NCBI RefSeq assembly: GCF_018271975.1
Contig: NZ_JAGUCN010000002.1
Coordinates: 62,001 to 126,000 of the forward strand
Direction: 5' to 3'
Source of the DNA: Carboxylicivirga mesophila
GTDB lineage: Bacteria; Bacteroidota; Bacteroidia; Bacteroidales; Marinilabiliaceae
DNA: 64,000 bases
Under the pieces are notes generated by a model. It saw only the letters and a program-made list of their open reading frames with translations, had not been told where the DNA came from and ran no database searches. The position numbers were made by a program, and so were the translations under genes. How positions within the stretch are numbered: the first letter of the stretch is position 1; the number at the start of each line of letters is the position of its first letter. Positions 1 through 8,820 of the stretch are shown here, piece after piece.

Positions 1-36
1 TAAGCTTACTTTAGGGGCGTTCATATGATGAATCTT

Positions 37-792
37 TTAATCAATTTTTATTACGTTACCCGTGTTTTGCAGATAACTGACCTTTATACGTTCGTGCTCA
101 ATAGCTGGCTGACCTTTGTAATAGGTGTTACCCGACGAATAGGTATATACCTGCAGGCTGGTCACCGGAAATACTTTGCAGCTGCCAATTGATTTATGTA
201 TGACCTTAACGGTGTTGCTTCTCAGTTCAGAAGCATCGATGTTAACGCTTCCTTCCAGGGTAAATGAGCTATTGGCACTGTTGCCGCCAATGTAATAGTT
301 GCCAATATTATTATTGCCATAAACATTAAGTGTAACACTTTGGCAGTCCAGATTGAGTGAGATTTCAGCAAATTTGGCACCACCATTCACAATCATGGCA
401 AATTGATCAGCTTTTATAGTTTCAGGCGCTTCTATTTCAATAGCCATGTTGGCTGTTATCTTATTAAGATGCCTGGCCGAGATTCCAATTTCAATGAGTT
501 TGCTCTTTTGCAAGAAGTTCTTTTTGTTATGCTCTATGGTTAGCGTACCATTGTTCGTTGACAGTTCAAGGTCGTCGAGTAAGCGATTGACGCCTTTAAT
601 CAATACCTGGTTTGTTTCATTGTTGTGTAACACAATCCGGCAAGGTGCGTCAGCTACAATATGATGGATGGGGCCTATCATCTGTTCCTGCTGAGTAATG
701 TCACCATCATCCATGAGGTTATGTATGTATTCACAGGCAGCAAACAGCAGGAGGGTAGTTAAGCTTAAGGCTATGTAAATCAATCTTCTCAT
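37..792 (-). CDS. GIN-domain (DUF2807-type) lipoprotein
   Basis: The 251-residue protein begins with a lipoprotein signal peptide whose lipobox (LLFAAC) places the acylated Cys near residue 20. The rest is a run of short beta-strand turns rich in Asn, Ser and Gly with repeated hydrophobic alternation, as in the head GIN / DUF2807 beta-helix proteins common in Bacteroidota. Function is unknown; an anchored envelope protein is the best reading. Its ATG overlaps the stop of the upstream PagL-like gene by four bases (ATGA), so the two are probably translationally coupled. The family call rests on overall pattern, not on a catalytic motif. Confidence 0.75.
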   Translation of the reverse strand: MRRLIYIALSLTTLLLFAACEYIHNLMDDGDITQQEQMIGPIHHIVADAPCRIVLHNNETNQVLIKGVNRLLDDLELSTNNGTLTIEHNKKNFLQKSKLIEIGISARHLNKITANMAIEIEAPETIKADQFAMIVNGGAKFAEISLNLDCQSVTLNVYGNNNIGNYYIGGNSANSSFTLEGSVNIDASELRSNTVKVIHKSIGSCKVFPVTSLQVYTYSSGNTYYKGQPAIEHERIKVSYLQNTGNVIKID

Positions 793-1931
793 GCTTTATT
801 CTTCTTGTTGTAGCGGAAGCTGTAACCCAGTCCAAATTCCAGAAATTCAGAACGAAAGAAGCTGGCTTTAACGCTAAAATTAGCAATTAAGTTTTTGGTA
901 ACATAATGTCTGATGCCTAATCTTGGGTAAACTGGCTGAGGTGGTTTAATATTGGTGTGTAAATAAGTGCCTACATTCACAAATAACGTGGTTTTACCGA
1001 GGAAAACATTGTAGGAGGCAAATACGGCATTAAAGAGGTAATCTTGTGTGGAGAAAGTGACATCTTCACCGGCCTTCTCGTAGGCCTCCCAGCTGTAAGG
1101 AGCTGTTTCAGAGTAAAACTGGTCAAACCCCAGGCCTACTGCTCTTTTTTCATTGATATGCCACAGGTGATTGATGCTTAAACTGCCGTTCCAGTAGAGT
1201 TGCTGATTATACGGGGTACTCTGGCTTCTCCCTATGCTTCCTACAATCAATACTTCGCGTTTGTTACTTGGTGGTGCAACTTCTTTTGGCAATACAGGTG
1301 TTAGTGCATCGTTAAAGTGGTACTTGGCACCAAGGCTGGCCGTGAGGGTGTTGACACCATGGTTGGGTTTGCGGTAGGCGCCATTGGATAAATGAGTTAA
1401 TGAGGCACTGGCAGAAAGCGAAAAATTCTTGTGGATACGGTAATCCATAAGCAATGCCAGGCCGATATAGACATTCAGGTGTGAACTGAAAACGGTATTA
1501 TAAGTGTTGGTCTCAATATCAAAAGGTTTAGTGGCATAGCCCAGGCCCATAGATACTTTATTCTGGACAGAAAGTTTAGGGTTGCGATAGATGTTATAGT
1601 TGATATACGGGAAAAGGGCATAACCAGTCCCATAAATATCTTTATTGCCAAAAGTGCCATGATAAAAACCAAGTCCTATTTCAGGGTAATTAAAGTAACT
1701 TTGCCAACTCTGGGGTGTAAAGAGGGAGCGTCCATAGGTGATTTCAATGCCTCCCGAAAAATCATCAATAAAGTACATCATATTGACATGGTGAGGCACC
1801 ACAATGCCTCCATGCAGCCTCGTGGTAAGATACGTGTGCTTCTGAAGTTTGTTGTCTATGTTACCAGAGGCTTGACCATTTGATGTGACTATATGGGTAA
1901 ATAAAATAGTGATTAATAGCAGGCTTCTCAA
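789..1931 (-). CDS. PagL-like lipid A 3-O-deacylase / acyloxyacyl hydrolase family outer membrane protein
   Basis: The 380-residue protein has a signal peptide (about residues 1-20) followed by amphipathic beta-strands typical of an outer membrane barrel. The PagL-type active-site motif is visible as THLSNGAYRKPNHG, with His180 and Ser182 matching the catalytic His-x-Ser of PagL. The Glu that completes the triad in Pseudomonas PagL is not where expected (Val/Asn follow the PN-x-G). The protein is about twice the length of PagL, with a C-terminal half of further barrel-like strands ending in aromatic residues. Probable role: lipid A deacylation or a related outer-membrane function. It lies upstream of and overlaps the GIN-domain gene, and is divergent from the Wzi-type gene. 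Confidence 0.75.
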   Translation of the reverse strand: MRSLLLITILFTHIVTSNGQASGNIDNKLQKHTYLTTRLHGGIVVPHHVNMMYFIDDFSGGIEITYGRSLFTPQSWQSYFNYPEIGLGFYHGTFGNKDIYGTGYALFPYINYNIYRNPKLSVQNKVSMGLGYATKPFDIETNTYNTVFSSHLNVYIGLALLMDYRIHKNFSLSASASLTHLSNGAYRKPNHGVNTLTASLGAKYHFNDALTPVLPKEVAPPSNKREVLIVGSIGRSQSTPYNQQLYWNGSLSINHLWHINEKRAVGLGFDQFYSETAPYSWEAYEKAGEDVTFSTQDYLFNAVFASYNVFLGKTTLFVNVGTYLHTNIKPPQPVYPRLGIRHYVTKNLIANFSVKASFFRSEFLEFGLGYSFRYNKKNKA

Positions 1932-2051
1932 TGTTCTGATTTGTTAATTATTGAGCAGCGAAGATAATAAAAGGATAAGTTAAATCTATAGATAAAACTA
2001 ATACCTGCAGATTAATAACATTTGTTGATTCTCTTTCACAAGGCATATCAT

Positions 2052-2059
2052 TATCTTTG
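2052..2059 (+). promoter_or_regulatory. Bacteroidota -7 element for the Wzi-type gene
   Basis: TATCTTTG matches the TAnnTTTG -7 consensus and lies 22 bases before the start codon. No clean TTTG -33 element is present at ideal spacing. Confidence 0.5.
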
Positions 2060-2081
2060 CGTTTTTGTTTTTTTGATATAA

Positions 2082-3743
2082 ATGAAAATGATAGAAAAGA
2101 ATATTAAGCGCATTACTTTTTTTAAAGAATTACTATTGTCGTGTGTGTTTGCCTGGGGTTGTATGACTATCGCTGCACAAGATGATGCCGTTAAGGTAGA
2201 TGTATCTTTGCACACCCAGGTCTCTTCCAACGATATCCGCCCCATGTGGCTTACAGCTAATGAGTGGGGACGATTTGAACAGTTCGGGCATTTTGGCATG
2301 CTTACTGAATTGGGAGCACAGTATTTTATATATGATGAGGGAAACTTTTCGCTTGATGCAGGTGTCAGAGGGCTGGTGAACGTTGATATCTCAGAAAGTG
2401 TATTGCAGGAGGCTTACCTAAGTGGCAATGCCTGGTTTCTTGATTTTTCTCTGGGGAAGCAACAGTTCTCACCCATTATTTACAACGATGAACTCACATC
2501 GGGTAGTTTTCTGATGAATTCAAATGCCAGACCCATTCCACGTGTTACTGTGGGGATCTTCGATTATTTGCCTTTGGGATTTACCAAAAATTGGGTAGAG
2601 ATAAAAGGAGGTATATCGCAAGGTTGGTTGAATGATGAGAGAGTGGAACGGAATAATAGTGCCAATGATCTGCTGTTGCATGAGAAGTTTGCCTACATAC
2701 GCCTTGGTAATACAGCGGTAAAGCCATATGCAGGCCTGGTGCATTCGGCATTATACGGAGGTACCCGTCCCAATGGGAATAAAATACCGGTAGACTTCTG
2801 GTCAACGTTTATGGCTAAGGGCTCAGCTACTTTAGGAGGAGGGGAAGAAACTAATGCTGCTGGTGCTCATATGGGTATGTGGGATTTTGGTTTTAACTGG
2901 AACACAGATAAGGCAGATATACATTTGTATTACCAAAAGCCATTTGCCGATGCTTCAGGTTTAAAGGTATATAACCGCTACGATAAGGATTACTATTTGG
3001 GCTTTTTGATTCATCCAAAGAATATAGAATGGTTAAGTGGTGTTTCTGTTGAAGTATTTAGAACTGATCATCAATCAGGGTATGGTATCCCTGATCCATT
3101 GTACCCCGTTGACTACGGCAGTCATAAGCAGGGTTCCATTATCTGGATGCATGAAATAAATGATGATTTGGATGGGTTTATGTACGAGGTATTTGGTGAA
3201 ACCCGCACAGGCTGGACGGAAGATGAGGTGTCGCGTTACCTGGAGGTAGAGTTAAATGAGGGGCATATGTATGGAGGTAGAGATGATTACATGAATAATG
3301 GGTCTTATTATAACGGTTGGGTATACCATGGGATGAATATGGGTACTGCACTTTATCATACGGCAGACAAAGTAAGGCGCTACGCTGAACCATGGGAGGA
3401 GGTTGACCAGGTATATTTTTACAATAACAGGGTGAATGGATTCCATATTGGCGCTGAAGGGCGAATCAATGCCAATTTGAAATACCAGGTTAAAAGTACC
3501 TATACCATTAATAAAGGAAGTTATGGGGAAGAGTTTCGTGGGCGGTATAGTTGGGAGCGCACTGAAGACTATTTTTTTTCAGACTCTAAAAGGCAGGTTT
3601 ATTCTATGGTTGAGCTGGATTGGAATATGCCATGGATAAAAAATCTGAGTGTAAAGGGTAAGCTGGCTTTTGATGTTGGTCAGCTGTATAAATCTGTCGG
3701 CGGGCAGATGAGCCTGACTTATGTGCCTGGTCTAAACTGGTAA
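2082..3743 (+). CDS. Capsule assembly Wzi family outer membrane protein
   Basis: The 553-residue protein has a signal peptide ending near AAQ (residue 32), followed by the N-terminal motif SSNDIRPMWLTANEWG that marks Bacteroidota members of the Wzi family. The rest is a long series of aromatic-rich amphipathic strands, consistent with an 18-strand barrel like E. coli Wzi, which ties capsular polysaccharide to the cell surface. The next gene on the same strand is a polyprenyl-phosphate sugar transferase, which supports a role in surface polysaccharide. The start at 2082 is preferred because it begins the signal peptide; the ATG at 2088 is an alternative. Confidence 0.85.
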   Translation: MKMIEKNIKRITFFKELLLSCVFAWGCMTIAAQDDAVKVDVSLHTQVSSNDIRPMWLTANEWGRFEQFGHFGMLTELGAQYFIYDEGNFSLDAGVRGLVNVDISESVLQEAYLSGNAWFLDFSLGKQQFSPIIYNDELTSGSFLMNSNARPIPRVTVGIFDYLPLGFTKNWVEIKGGISQGWLNDERVERNNSANDLLLHEKFAYIRLGNTAVKPYAGLVHSALYGGTRPNGNKIPVDFWSTFMAKGSATLGGGEETNAAGAHMGMWDFGFNWNTDKADIHLYYQKPFADASGLKVYNRYDKDYYLGFLIHPKNIEWLSGVSVEVFRTDHQSGYGIPDPLYPVDYGSHKQGSIIWMHEINDDLDGFMYEVFGETRTGWTEDEVSRYLEVELNEGHMYGGRDDYMNNGSYYNGWVYHGMNMGTALYHTADKVRRYAEPWEEVDQVYFYNNRVNGFHIGAEGRINANLKYQVKSTYTINKGSYGEEFRGRYSWERTEDYFFSDSKRQVYSMVELDWNMPWIKNLSVKGKLAFDVGQLYKSVGGQMSLTYVPGLNW

Positions 3744-3770
3744 TATTGTTTTTTTATATATCTATTTACT

Positions 3771-3778
3771 TACTTTTG
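3771..3778 (+). promoter_or_regulatory. Bacteroidota -7 element for the sugar transferase operon
   Basis: TACTTTTG fits TAnnTTTG and lies 21 bases before the start codon of the sugar transferase, in the 56-base gap after the Wzi-type gene. Confidence 0.5.
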
Positions 3779-3799
3779 TAAGAAATAAAACACACGCGA

Positions 3800-5197
3800 A
3801 TGTTAAAGGAAAAAGAAAGAGTCGTATACAACTTTCTGGCGATATTAGATTCAATCATTGCCTGGTTGGCTCTGGATGTTGCGTTCTATTTATACTTTGG
3901 ACAGTTTACTTTTTTAAGCAATAAAGATTCCATTATCCTGCACCTGGTGGTGCTGGGCTTGTGGTTGCTTTTGTCAAAAGCTTTTAGAACCAATGAAATA
4001 TATCGCTCCAGGCCATTTTCAATACTGCTGTTTAATGTGATTGGGATGACTATTATTGGTGTTGGAGCTTTGGCCCTGGCCGTGTTTATGTTTAATCTGC
4101 ACTATATTGGAGTCACACCATTGATATATTTTGGAGCTGTGTCGGCAGCCTTCCTATTTGTGCTAAAGGTCGTGTTTTTCTCCTACTTGAAGAGTGCCCG
4201 CCGCAGAGGATTAAATTACCGTAACATCCTCATAGTTGGTGATGAATCAGCTATTACCTTTGTTAAGCAGGTGCTGAAATATAAAGAATGGGGTTATCGT
4301 ATAATTGGTGTGGTAGGCAATGTGGAATTACATGAGCGAATTGGTGACCTCGTGCCATTACTTCCTGAGGATGCAGATGTTGATAAACTGATTGAGGATA
4401 AAACGATAGATGAGGTTATCTATTGTCGCGAGAAGGCAAAGATGGAAGAAATAATGGCACTCTTAACAAGTTGCAATGAGTTAGGAGTGGTTTTTCGTAT
4501 GTCGTCGCCATTTTTCAATATGCTGACTAATAAAACACACCTGCACTATTTTGATACAACGCCTGTTTTGACGATATCCAATACACCGGTAGATTATTTA
4601 CTGTTGAAATTAAAGGGTGTATTTGATTTTATAACTTCCTTTTTGGTTATCACCATTTTTTCACCTGTGTTTATTGGTATTGCCATTGGTATTAAACTTA
4701 CCTCCAAAGGCCCCATCTTCTTTAAGCAAAAACGTGTTGGTATGCGGGGGCGTAAGTTTTGGGTGTATAAATACCGTACCATGGTGACCAATGCCGAGGA
4801 TCTCAAGGCTAGTTTAATGGAGCAGAATGAAATGGATGGCCCTGTCTTTAAAATTGAAAAGGATCCGCGAATTACAGGAATAGGATACTTTTTGCGAAAG
4901 ACGAGTTTGGATGAATTACCACAGTTTTTTAATGTCCTATTGGGTGATATGTCTATTGTAGGACCTCGTCCGCCTGTGCCGGCAGAGGTGCGTGAGTATG
5001 AGCGCTGGCAGCTTAGGCGCTTGTCTATGAAGCCAGGTATAACATGTGTCTGGCAGATATCACCAAGCCGCAATGATGTGTCCTTTGAGGAGTGGATGCG
5101 TATGGATTTGGAGTATATTGACAACTGGTCGTTAAGGCTTGATTTTGTTATTATATTGAAAACGATTCGAACCATGTTAAGAGCTGATGGGCGGTAA
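3800..5197 (+). CDS. Undecaprenyl-phosphate sugar phosphotransferase (WcaJ/WbaP-type)
   Basis: The 465-residue polyprenyl glycosylphosphotransferase has several N-terminal membrane helices (about residues 12-125), a CoA-binding-like Rossmann domain starting near NILIVGDES, another membrane segment around residue 275-295, and a C-terminal bacterial sugar transferase domain. Diagnostic blocks are FFKQKRVGMRGRKFWVYKYR, DELPQFFNVLLGDMSIVGPR and KPGITCVWQI. These enzymes transfer a hexose-1-phosphate from a nucleotide sugar to undecaprenyl phosphate, the first step of exopolysaccharide or capsule repeat-unit assembly. It is the first gene of a tight operon that runs to cysQ. Which sugar it transfers cannot be told from sequence alone. 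Confidence 0.93.
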   Translation: MLKEKERVVYNFLAILDSIIAWLALDVAFYLYFGQFTFLSNKDSIILHLVVLGLWLLLSKAFRTNEIYRSRPFSILLFNVIGMTIIGVGALALAVFMFNLHYIGVTPLIYFGAVSAAFLFVLKVVFFSYLKSARRRGLNYRNILIVGDESAITFVKQVLKYKEWGYRIIGVVGNVELHERIGDLVPLLPEDADVDKLIEDKTIDEVIYCREKAKMEEIMALLTSCNELGVVFRMSSPFFNMLTNKTHLHYFDTTPVLTISNTPVDYLLLKLKGVFDFITSFLVITIFSPVFIGIAIGIKLTSKGPIFFKQKRVGMRGRKFWVYKYRTMVTNAEDLKASLMEQNEMDGPVFKIEKDPRITGIGYFLRKTSLDELPQFFNVLLGDMSIVGPRPPVPAEVREYERWQLRRLSMKPGITCVWQISPSRNDVSFEEWMRMDLEYIDNWSLRLDFVIILKTIRTMLRADGR

Positions 5198-5207
5198 AAC
5201 ACTAATT

Positions 5208-6011
5208 ATGCAAAAGTATATTTTATTACTAATTGTGCTGGTTTTATGGAGTGCATGTTCAACACGTCCAAAGGTGCCAAGAGGACTACCTGGCGAAAAG
5301 GAGATGGCTCAGGTGTTAGCAGATGTGTATCAGGTGGAAAGTGTTTTGGGGCAAACACGTCTGTCGTATAACTCTGGGGATGAAGATCGTGTTTCAGGCT
5401 ATTATAAATACGTATTGGATAAGCACCAAATGAGCAAAGCCGAGTTTGATAGCGCCATGGCATGGTATGCAGATCATCCGGTAGTGTTGTCAGATGTTTA
5501 TAGTGAAGTAATTGAGATCTTGAGCAGACGCGATGCTGAGCTCAAAAACCAAATGAATAAGGAAAAAGAAGAGCAGAAGAAGCTACCCAAAGTACCCAGC
5601 AGATTAGAGTTGTGGAATGATAGCACAGCCTTTCATGTGCCATTTAATAAGGCTGACTCGCTGGATAACCGAGTGCCATTCAGTATTGAGCTAGATTCCA
5701 TCAGTGGTGGTATTCTTCGTTTATACGCAGGCTATACCTTCAGAGAAGGAGGTTTCTTAGACAGTGCTCAAATGAAGATGATTGCCTTGTATGCCGATAG
5801 TACTTTGGATACTGTATATTACCAGATTCATAAATCATTTAACAAAGTGAATGGTAATATCTCCCATAAAATTGACGCAGGTAAACACGTGATAAATGTG
5901 AGCGGTTTTTTGTTGGAACATGATACGACAACAGCAACGGTGGTTGATATTGAAGAGGTTAAGCTAAATTTCATCCCTACTGTTGGAATGGAGAGAGTAG
6001 ATCTACAATAA
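5208..6011 (+). CDS. DUF4296 domain lipoprotein
   Basis: The chosen ATG at 5208 gives a lipoprotein signal (lipobox WSAC, Cys17); the in-frame ATG at 5187 would place seven extra residues ahead of it and overlap the preceding gene. The 267-residue product carries an N-terminal helical DUF4296 region (about residues 28-90, with the pattern MAQVLADVYQVESVL and a conserved YYKYVLDKHQMS), then a Lys/Glu-rich linker and a beta-rich C-terminal part. The family is confined to Bacteroidota and has no assigned function. The stop overlaps the next start (TAATG), so translation is probably coupled. Confidence 0.8.
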   Translation: MQKYILLLIVLVLWSACSTRPKVPRGLPGEKEMAQVLADVYQVESVLGQTRLSYNSGDEDRVSGYYKYVLDKHQMSKAEFDSAMAWYADHPVVLSDVYSEVIEILSRRDAELKNQMNKEKEEQKKLPKVPSRLELWNDSTAFHVPFNKADSLDNRVPFSIELDSISGGILRLYAGYTFREGGFLDSAQMKMIALYADSTLDTVYYQIHKSFNKVNGNISHKIDAGKHVINVSGFLLEHDTTTATVVDIEEVKLNFIPTVGMERVDLQ

Positions 6012-6526
6012 TGCGCAAGGTTAGTGCTCACTATTATTTAAAGTCGGATGGTACTTTTGGGAAGTCACCAGTTGTAGAATTGGATGTCGACGGAAGAATT
6101 GTTGGTGTGCGTGAGATGGGTCATCAATTTAAAGAAGAGCCGGGTTTAGAATATTTCCCCGGCATTATTGTTCCTGGATTCGTGGCTTCATGTTATTCAA
6201 CTGATGCCAAAGTCATTGCGGATGTGAAACGTTTAGGTCTGATTAATGGTGTACTGCGATGGCAAGAGGGCGAAGATATAATTGCACTCGATGATTATCA
6301 ACGCGCATGGTCTGCGATAAAGGAAATCCTTAAAGAGCAAAGGGGTATGGCGCCTTTAGGGCATTATCTGTTGAAGCACACCTTTAGGGCGGCTCAATTG
6401 CTTGGTAATACCGAGTGGGGTATTATTGGCGAAGGGGCTATTCCTGGTTTAATTGTTTTGCAAAATATCGATTTAAGGAATTTTTCCATTACAGAGAAGT
6501 CATCATTTAGAATAATACAGAAATAA
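6011..6526 (+). CDS. Reduced amidohydrolase-like protein lacking the catalytic barrel
   Basis: The 171-residue protein starts like the small beta domain of Bacteroidota amidohydrolases (RKVSAHYYL ... GIIVPGFV, residues 2-58). Where a normal member continues with the metal-binding HCH motif, it has ASCYSTD, and the TIM barrel of roughly 250 residues is absent. It then resumes with a typical amidohydrolase tail (ING / LGNTEWGIIGEGAIPGLIVLQ, about residues 125-171). Without the metal ligands it should not hydrolyse substrate; a binding or structural role, or decay in progress, is possible. The frame is open and starts and stops overlap both neighbours (TAATG on each side), arguing for a translated gene. 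The amidohydrolase relation is my inference from the two end segments. Confidence 0.65.
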   Translation: MRKVSAHYYLKSDGTFGKSPVVELDVDGRIVGVREMGHQFKEEPGLEYFPGIIVPGFVASCYSTDAKVIADVKRLGLINGVLRWQEGEDIIALDDYQRAWSAIKEILKEQRGMAPLGHYLLKHTFRAAQLLGNTEWGIIGEGAIPGLIVLQNIDLRNFSITEKSSFRIIQK

Positions 6527-7356
6527 TGAATCAACATACATATTTAGTTATAAAAGCGTCCTTGGAGGCTGGTAAGGAGATACTAAAAGTGTTTAATTCT
6601 GATGATTTTGGAGTCAGGCTTAAGAGTGATGATTCGCCGCTTACTGAAGCCGATTTGAAAAGCCATCAGGTGATAGCCAGCTACCTTGATGCAACCGATA
6701 TTCCGGTTTTGAGCGAGGAGGGGGATGCCATTGAATACAATCAAAGGAGTGGTTGGACTAAACTGTGGATTGTAGATCCACTTGATGGCACCAAGGAGTT
6801 TGTTAAGCGTAGTGGAGAATTTACCGTAAATATCGCATTGGTTGAAGATCAACGTCCGATAATGGGAGTGGTTTTTGCGCCTTATCTGGGATGGTTATAC
6901 TGGGGCGATGCTTCCGGTGCTTATAAAGCTGAGTTGGCAGATGACTGGCAGGATATGAATGTTGATGAACTGCTGGAGAATGTGGTAGGTATTCAACTAC
7001 CTTGTCAGGAAGCAGAGGTGTGTACGGTGGTGGCCAGTGTTAGCCATTTCTCCAAAGAAACGGAGACCTTTGTGAAGGCTTTGGAAGAAAAGGAAGGCAC
7101 TGTAAATGTCGTTTCAAGAGGAAGTTCCTTAAAAATGTGTCTGGTAGCCGAAGGTGCAGCACATCTGTATCCACGCCTTGGACCTACTATGGAATGGGAT
7201 ACTGCAGCCGGACAGGCTGTGGTGGAAGCATCGGGGGGACAATTGTTCGACTGGCATTCAAAGGCGCCCATGAAATACAATCGAAAAGATTTGCTGAATG
7301 GCTGGTTTTTAACGCTGGCTAAGGGCTTAAATGCAGCTGATTATTGGCTGCTTTAG
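6526..7356 (+). CDS. cysQ: 3'(2'),5'-bisphosphate nucleotidase CysQ
   Basis: The 276-residue inositol monophosphatase-fold enzyme shows the full metal-binding set: SEEGD (residues 63-67), WIVDPLDGTKEF (Asp84 and Asp87 as metal ligands) and the C-terminal WDTAAGQAV motif. CysQ hydrolyses 3'-phosphoadenosine 5'-phosphate to AMP, recycling the by-product of sulfate assimilation and of sulfotransferases. Length and motif spacing match the family. It is the last gene of the sugar-transferase operon and overlaps the preceding stop by one base. The family also contains inositol monophosphatases, but DGTKEF with the following GEFTVNIALV favours CysQ. Confidence 0.93.
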   Translation: MNQHTYLVIKASLEAGKEILKVFNSDDFGVRLKSDDSPLTEADLKSHQVIASYLDATDIPVLSEEGDAIEYNQRSGWTKLWIVDPLDGTKEFVKRSGEFTVNIALVEDQRPIMGVVFAPYLGWLYWGDASGAYKAELADDWQDMNVDELLENVVGIQLPCQEAEVCTVVASVSHFSKETETFVKALEEKEGTVNVVSRGSSLKMCLVAEGAAHLYPRLGPTMEWDTAAGQAVVEASGGQLFDWHSKAPMKYNRKDLLNGWFLTLAKGLNAADYWLL

Positions 7357-7473
7357 TGTCGTATTATTGAATGTGTTCATTTACTATCTTTTTATTCAAC
7401 ACTATTCTTCGTTAAAGAATTTTAAATTGCAATTCAAATACTGATTTTTATCACAATACCGCTATTAATTTCT

Positions 7474-7481
7474 TATCTTTG
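7474..7481 (+). promoter_or_regulatory. Bacteroidota -7 element for pgk
   Basis: TATCTTTG lies 35 bases before the pgk start and fits TAnnTTTG. A T-rich stretch upstream could serve as -33 but has no clean TTTG. Confidence 0.5.
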
Positions 7482-7516
7482 CGGCTCATTGTTGAATTAT
7501 AAAAATCAATACACAA

Positions 7517-8692
7517 ATGGCTGCAATTGACAGTTTTAATTTCGCAGGAAAAAAGGCGATAATCCGTGTGGATTTTAATGTGCCTTTAAATGATAAATTC
7601 GAAATTACAGACGATACTCGTATTCGTGCTGCGGTACCAACCATCAAAAAAGTGTTGGCTGATGGCGGAGCTGTAATTTTAATGTCTCACTTGGGTCGTC
7701 CTAAGGGCGAGGCTAAGCCAGAGTTCTCATTAAAGCATATCGTAGCTCATCTTTCTGCTACTTTAGGTGTTGATGTAAAATTTGCACCAGATTGTATTGG
7801 TGATGAGGTAAAAGCAATGGCTGCTGAACTTAAAGGTGGAGAAGTATTGTTGTTGGAGAACCTGCGTTTCCACAATGAAGAAACCAAAGGTGACGAAGGA
7901 TTTGCAAAGCAGTTAGCTGAGTTGGCTGATGTATATGTGAATGATGCTTTCGGTACAGCTCACCGTGCACATGCTTCTACCACTATCATCGCCCAGTTTA
8001 TGGATGAGAAGATGGCAGGTTACCTTTTAGATAAAGAGATTAAATTCCTAGGTGATACTGTAGAAAACGCCGAAAAGCCATTTGTTGCTATCGTTGGTGG
8101 TGCTAAGGTATCAGGTAAATTAGAGGTGTTGAAGTCGTTAATCACGAAGGTAGATACTATCTTAATTGGTGGTGGTATGGCTTATACTTTCCTGAAAGCT
8201 CAGGGACACAATGTAGGTAACTCATTAGTAGAGGAAGATTTGGTAGAAACAGCTAAGCAAATTCTGGTTGATGCTGAAAAGAATGGCGTTAACTTCATGT
8301 TGCCTGTTGATAACCTGGCTGCTGATAAATTTGCCGATGATGCAGATATTATGGAAGTTGGTAACGATATTCCAGAAGGTCGCATGGCATTAGACGTAGG
8401 TCCAAAAACAACGGCTGCTTATGCTGCTGAAATTGCTGGTGCTAAAACGGTTGTTTGGAACGGTCCTATGGGATGTTTCGAAATGCCTAACTTCTCTAAA
8501 GGTACTTTTGGTGTTTGTCAGGCTGTAGCTGATTCATCAGCCGTTTCTATTATTGGTGGTGGCGACTCTGTTGCTGCTGTTAATCAAAGTGGTTTAGCTG
8601 ATAAGATGAGCCACATCTCTACAGGTGGTGGTGCTTCTCTTGAGTTCCTGGAAGGAAAAGAATTACCAGGGGTTAAAGCGATTCGCGGATAA
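7517..8692 (+). CDS. pgk: Phosphoglycerate kinase
   Basis: The 391-residue protein is a full-length phosphoglycerate kinase. It shows the N-terminal substrate region RVDFNVPLND, MSHLGRPKG and LLLENLRFHNEE, the hinge region with GGAKVSGK, and the nucleotide end VWNGPMGCFE and GGGDSVAAV. It interconverts 1,3-bisphosphoglycerate + ADP and 3-phosphoglycerate + ATP in glycolysis and gluconeogenesis. It stands alone between its own promoter and a terminator. Codons are strongly biased to a few choices, as expected for a highly expressed gene. Confidence 0.98.
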   Translation: MAAIDSFNFAGKKAIIRVDFNVPLNDKFEITDDTRIRAAVPTIKKVLADGGAVILMSHLGRPKGEAKPEFSLKHIVAHLSATLGVDVKFAPDCIGDEVKAMAAELKGGEVLLLENLRFHNEETKGDEGFAKQLAELADVYVNDAFGTAHRAHASTTIIAQFMDEKMAGYLLDKEIKFLGDTVENAEKPFVAIVGGAKVSGKLEVLKSLITKVDTILIGGGMAYTFLKAQGHNVGNSLVEEDLVETAKQILVDAEKNGVNFMLPVDNLAADKFADDADIMEVGNDIPEGRMALDVGPKTTAAYAAEIAGAKTVVWNGPMGCFEMPNFSKGTFGVCQAVADSSAVSIIGGGDSVAAVNQSGLADKMSHISTGGGASLEFLEGKELPGVKAIRG

Positions 8693-8716
8693 TTATTATC
8701 TGAAAATATATTAATA

Positions 8717-8748
8717 GGGCCTGTTGACGTATGTTGACAGGCTTTTTT
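8717..8748 (+). terminator. Rho-independent terminator after pgk
   Basis: GCCTGT and ACAGGC form a stem (8719-8742, with further pairing inside) followed by six T. Confidence 0.8.
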
Positions 8749-8796
8749 GTCTGTCAACTTTCAAGCTTATCAACTCATCACCTTTATTTTTACTAT

Positions 8797-8804
8797 TATC
8801 TTTG
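8797..8804 (+). promoter_or_regulatory. Bacteroidota -7 element for waaA
   Basis: TATCTTTG fits TAnnTTTG and sits 16 bases before the waaA start, which implies a very short 5' leader. Confidence 0.5.
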
Positions 8805-8820
8805 CCCAAAAGTTTAATCA

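Noticed and set aside
4594-5202. 202-codon minus-strand open frame
   Set aside because: It lies entirely opposite the sugar transferase gene, which has strong domain matches; the frame has no family features.
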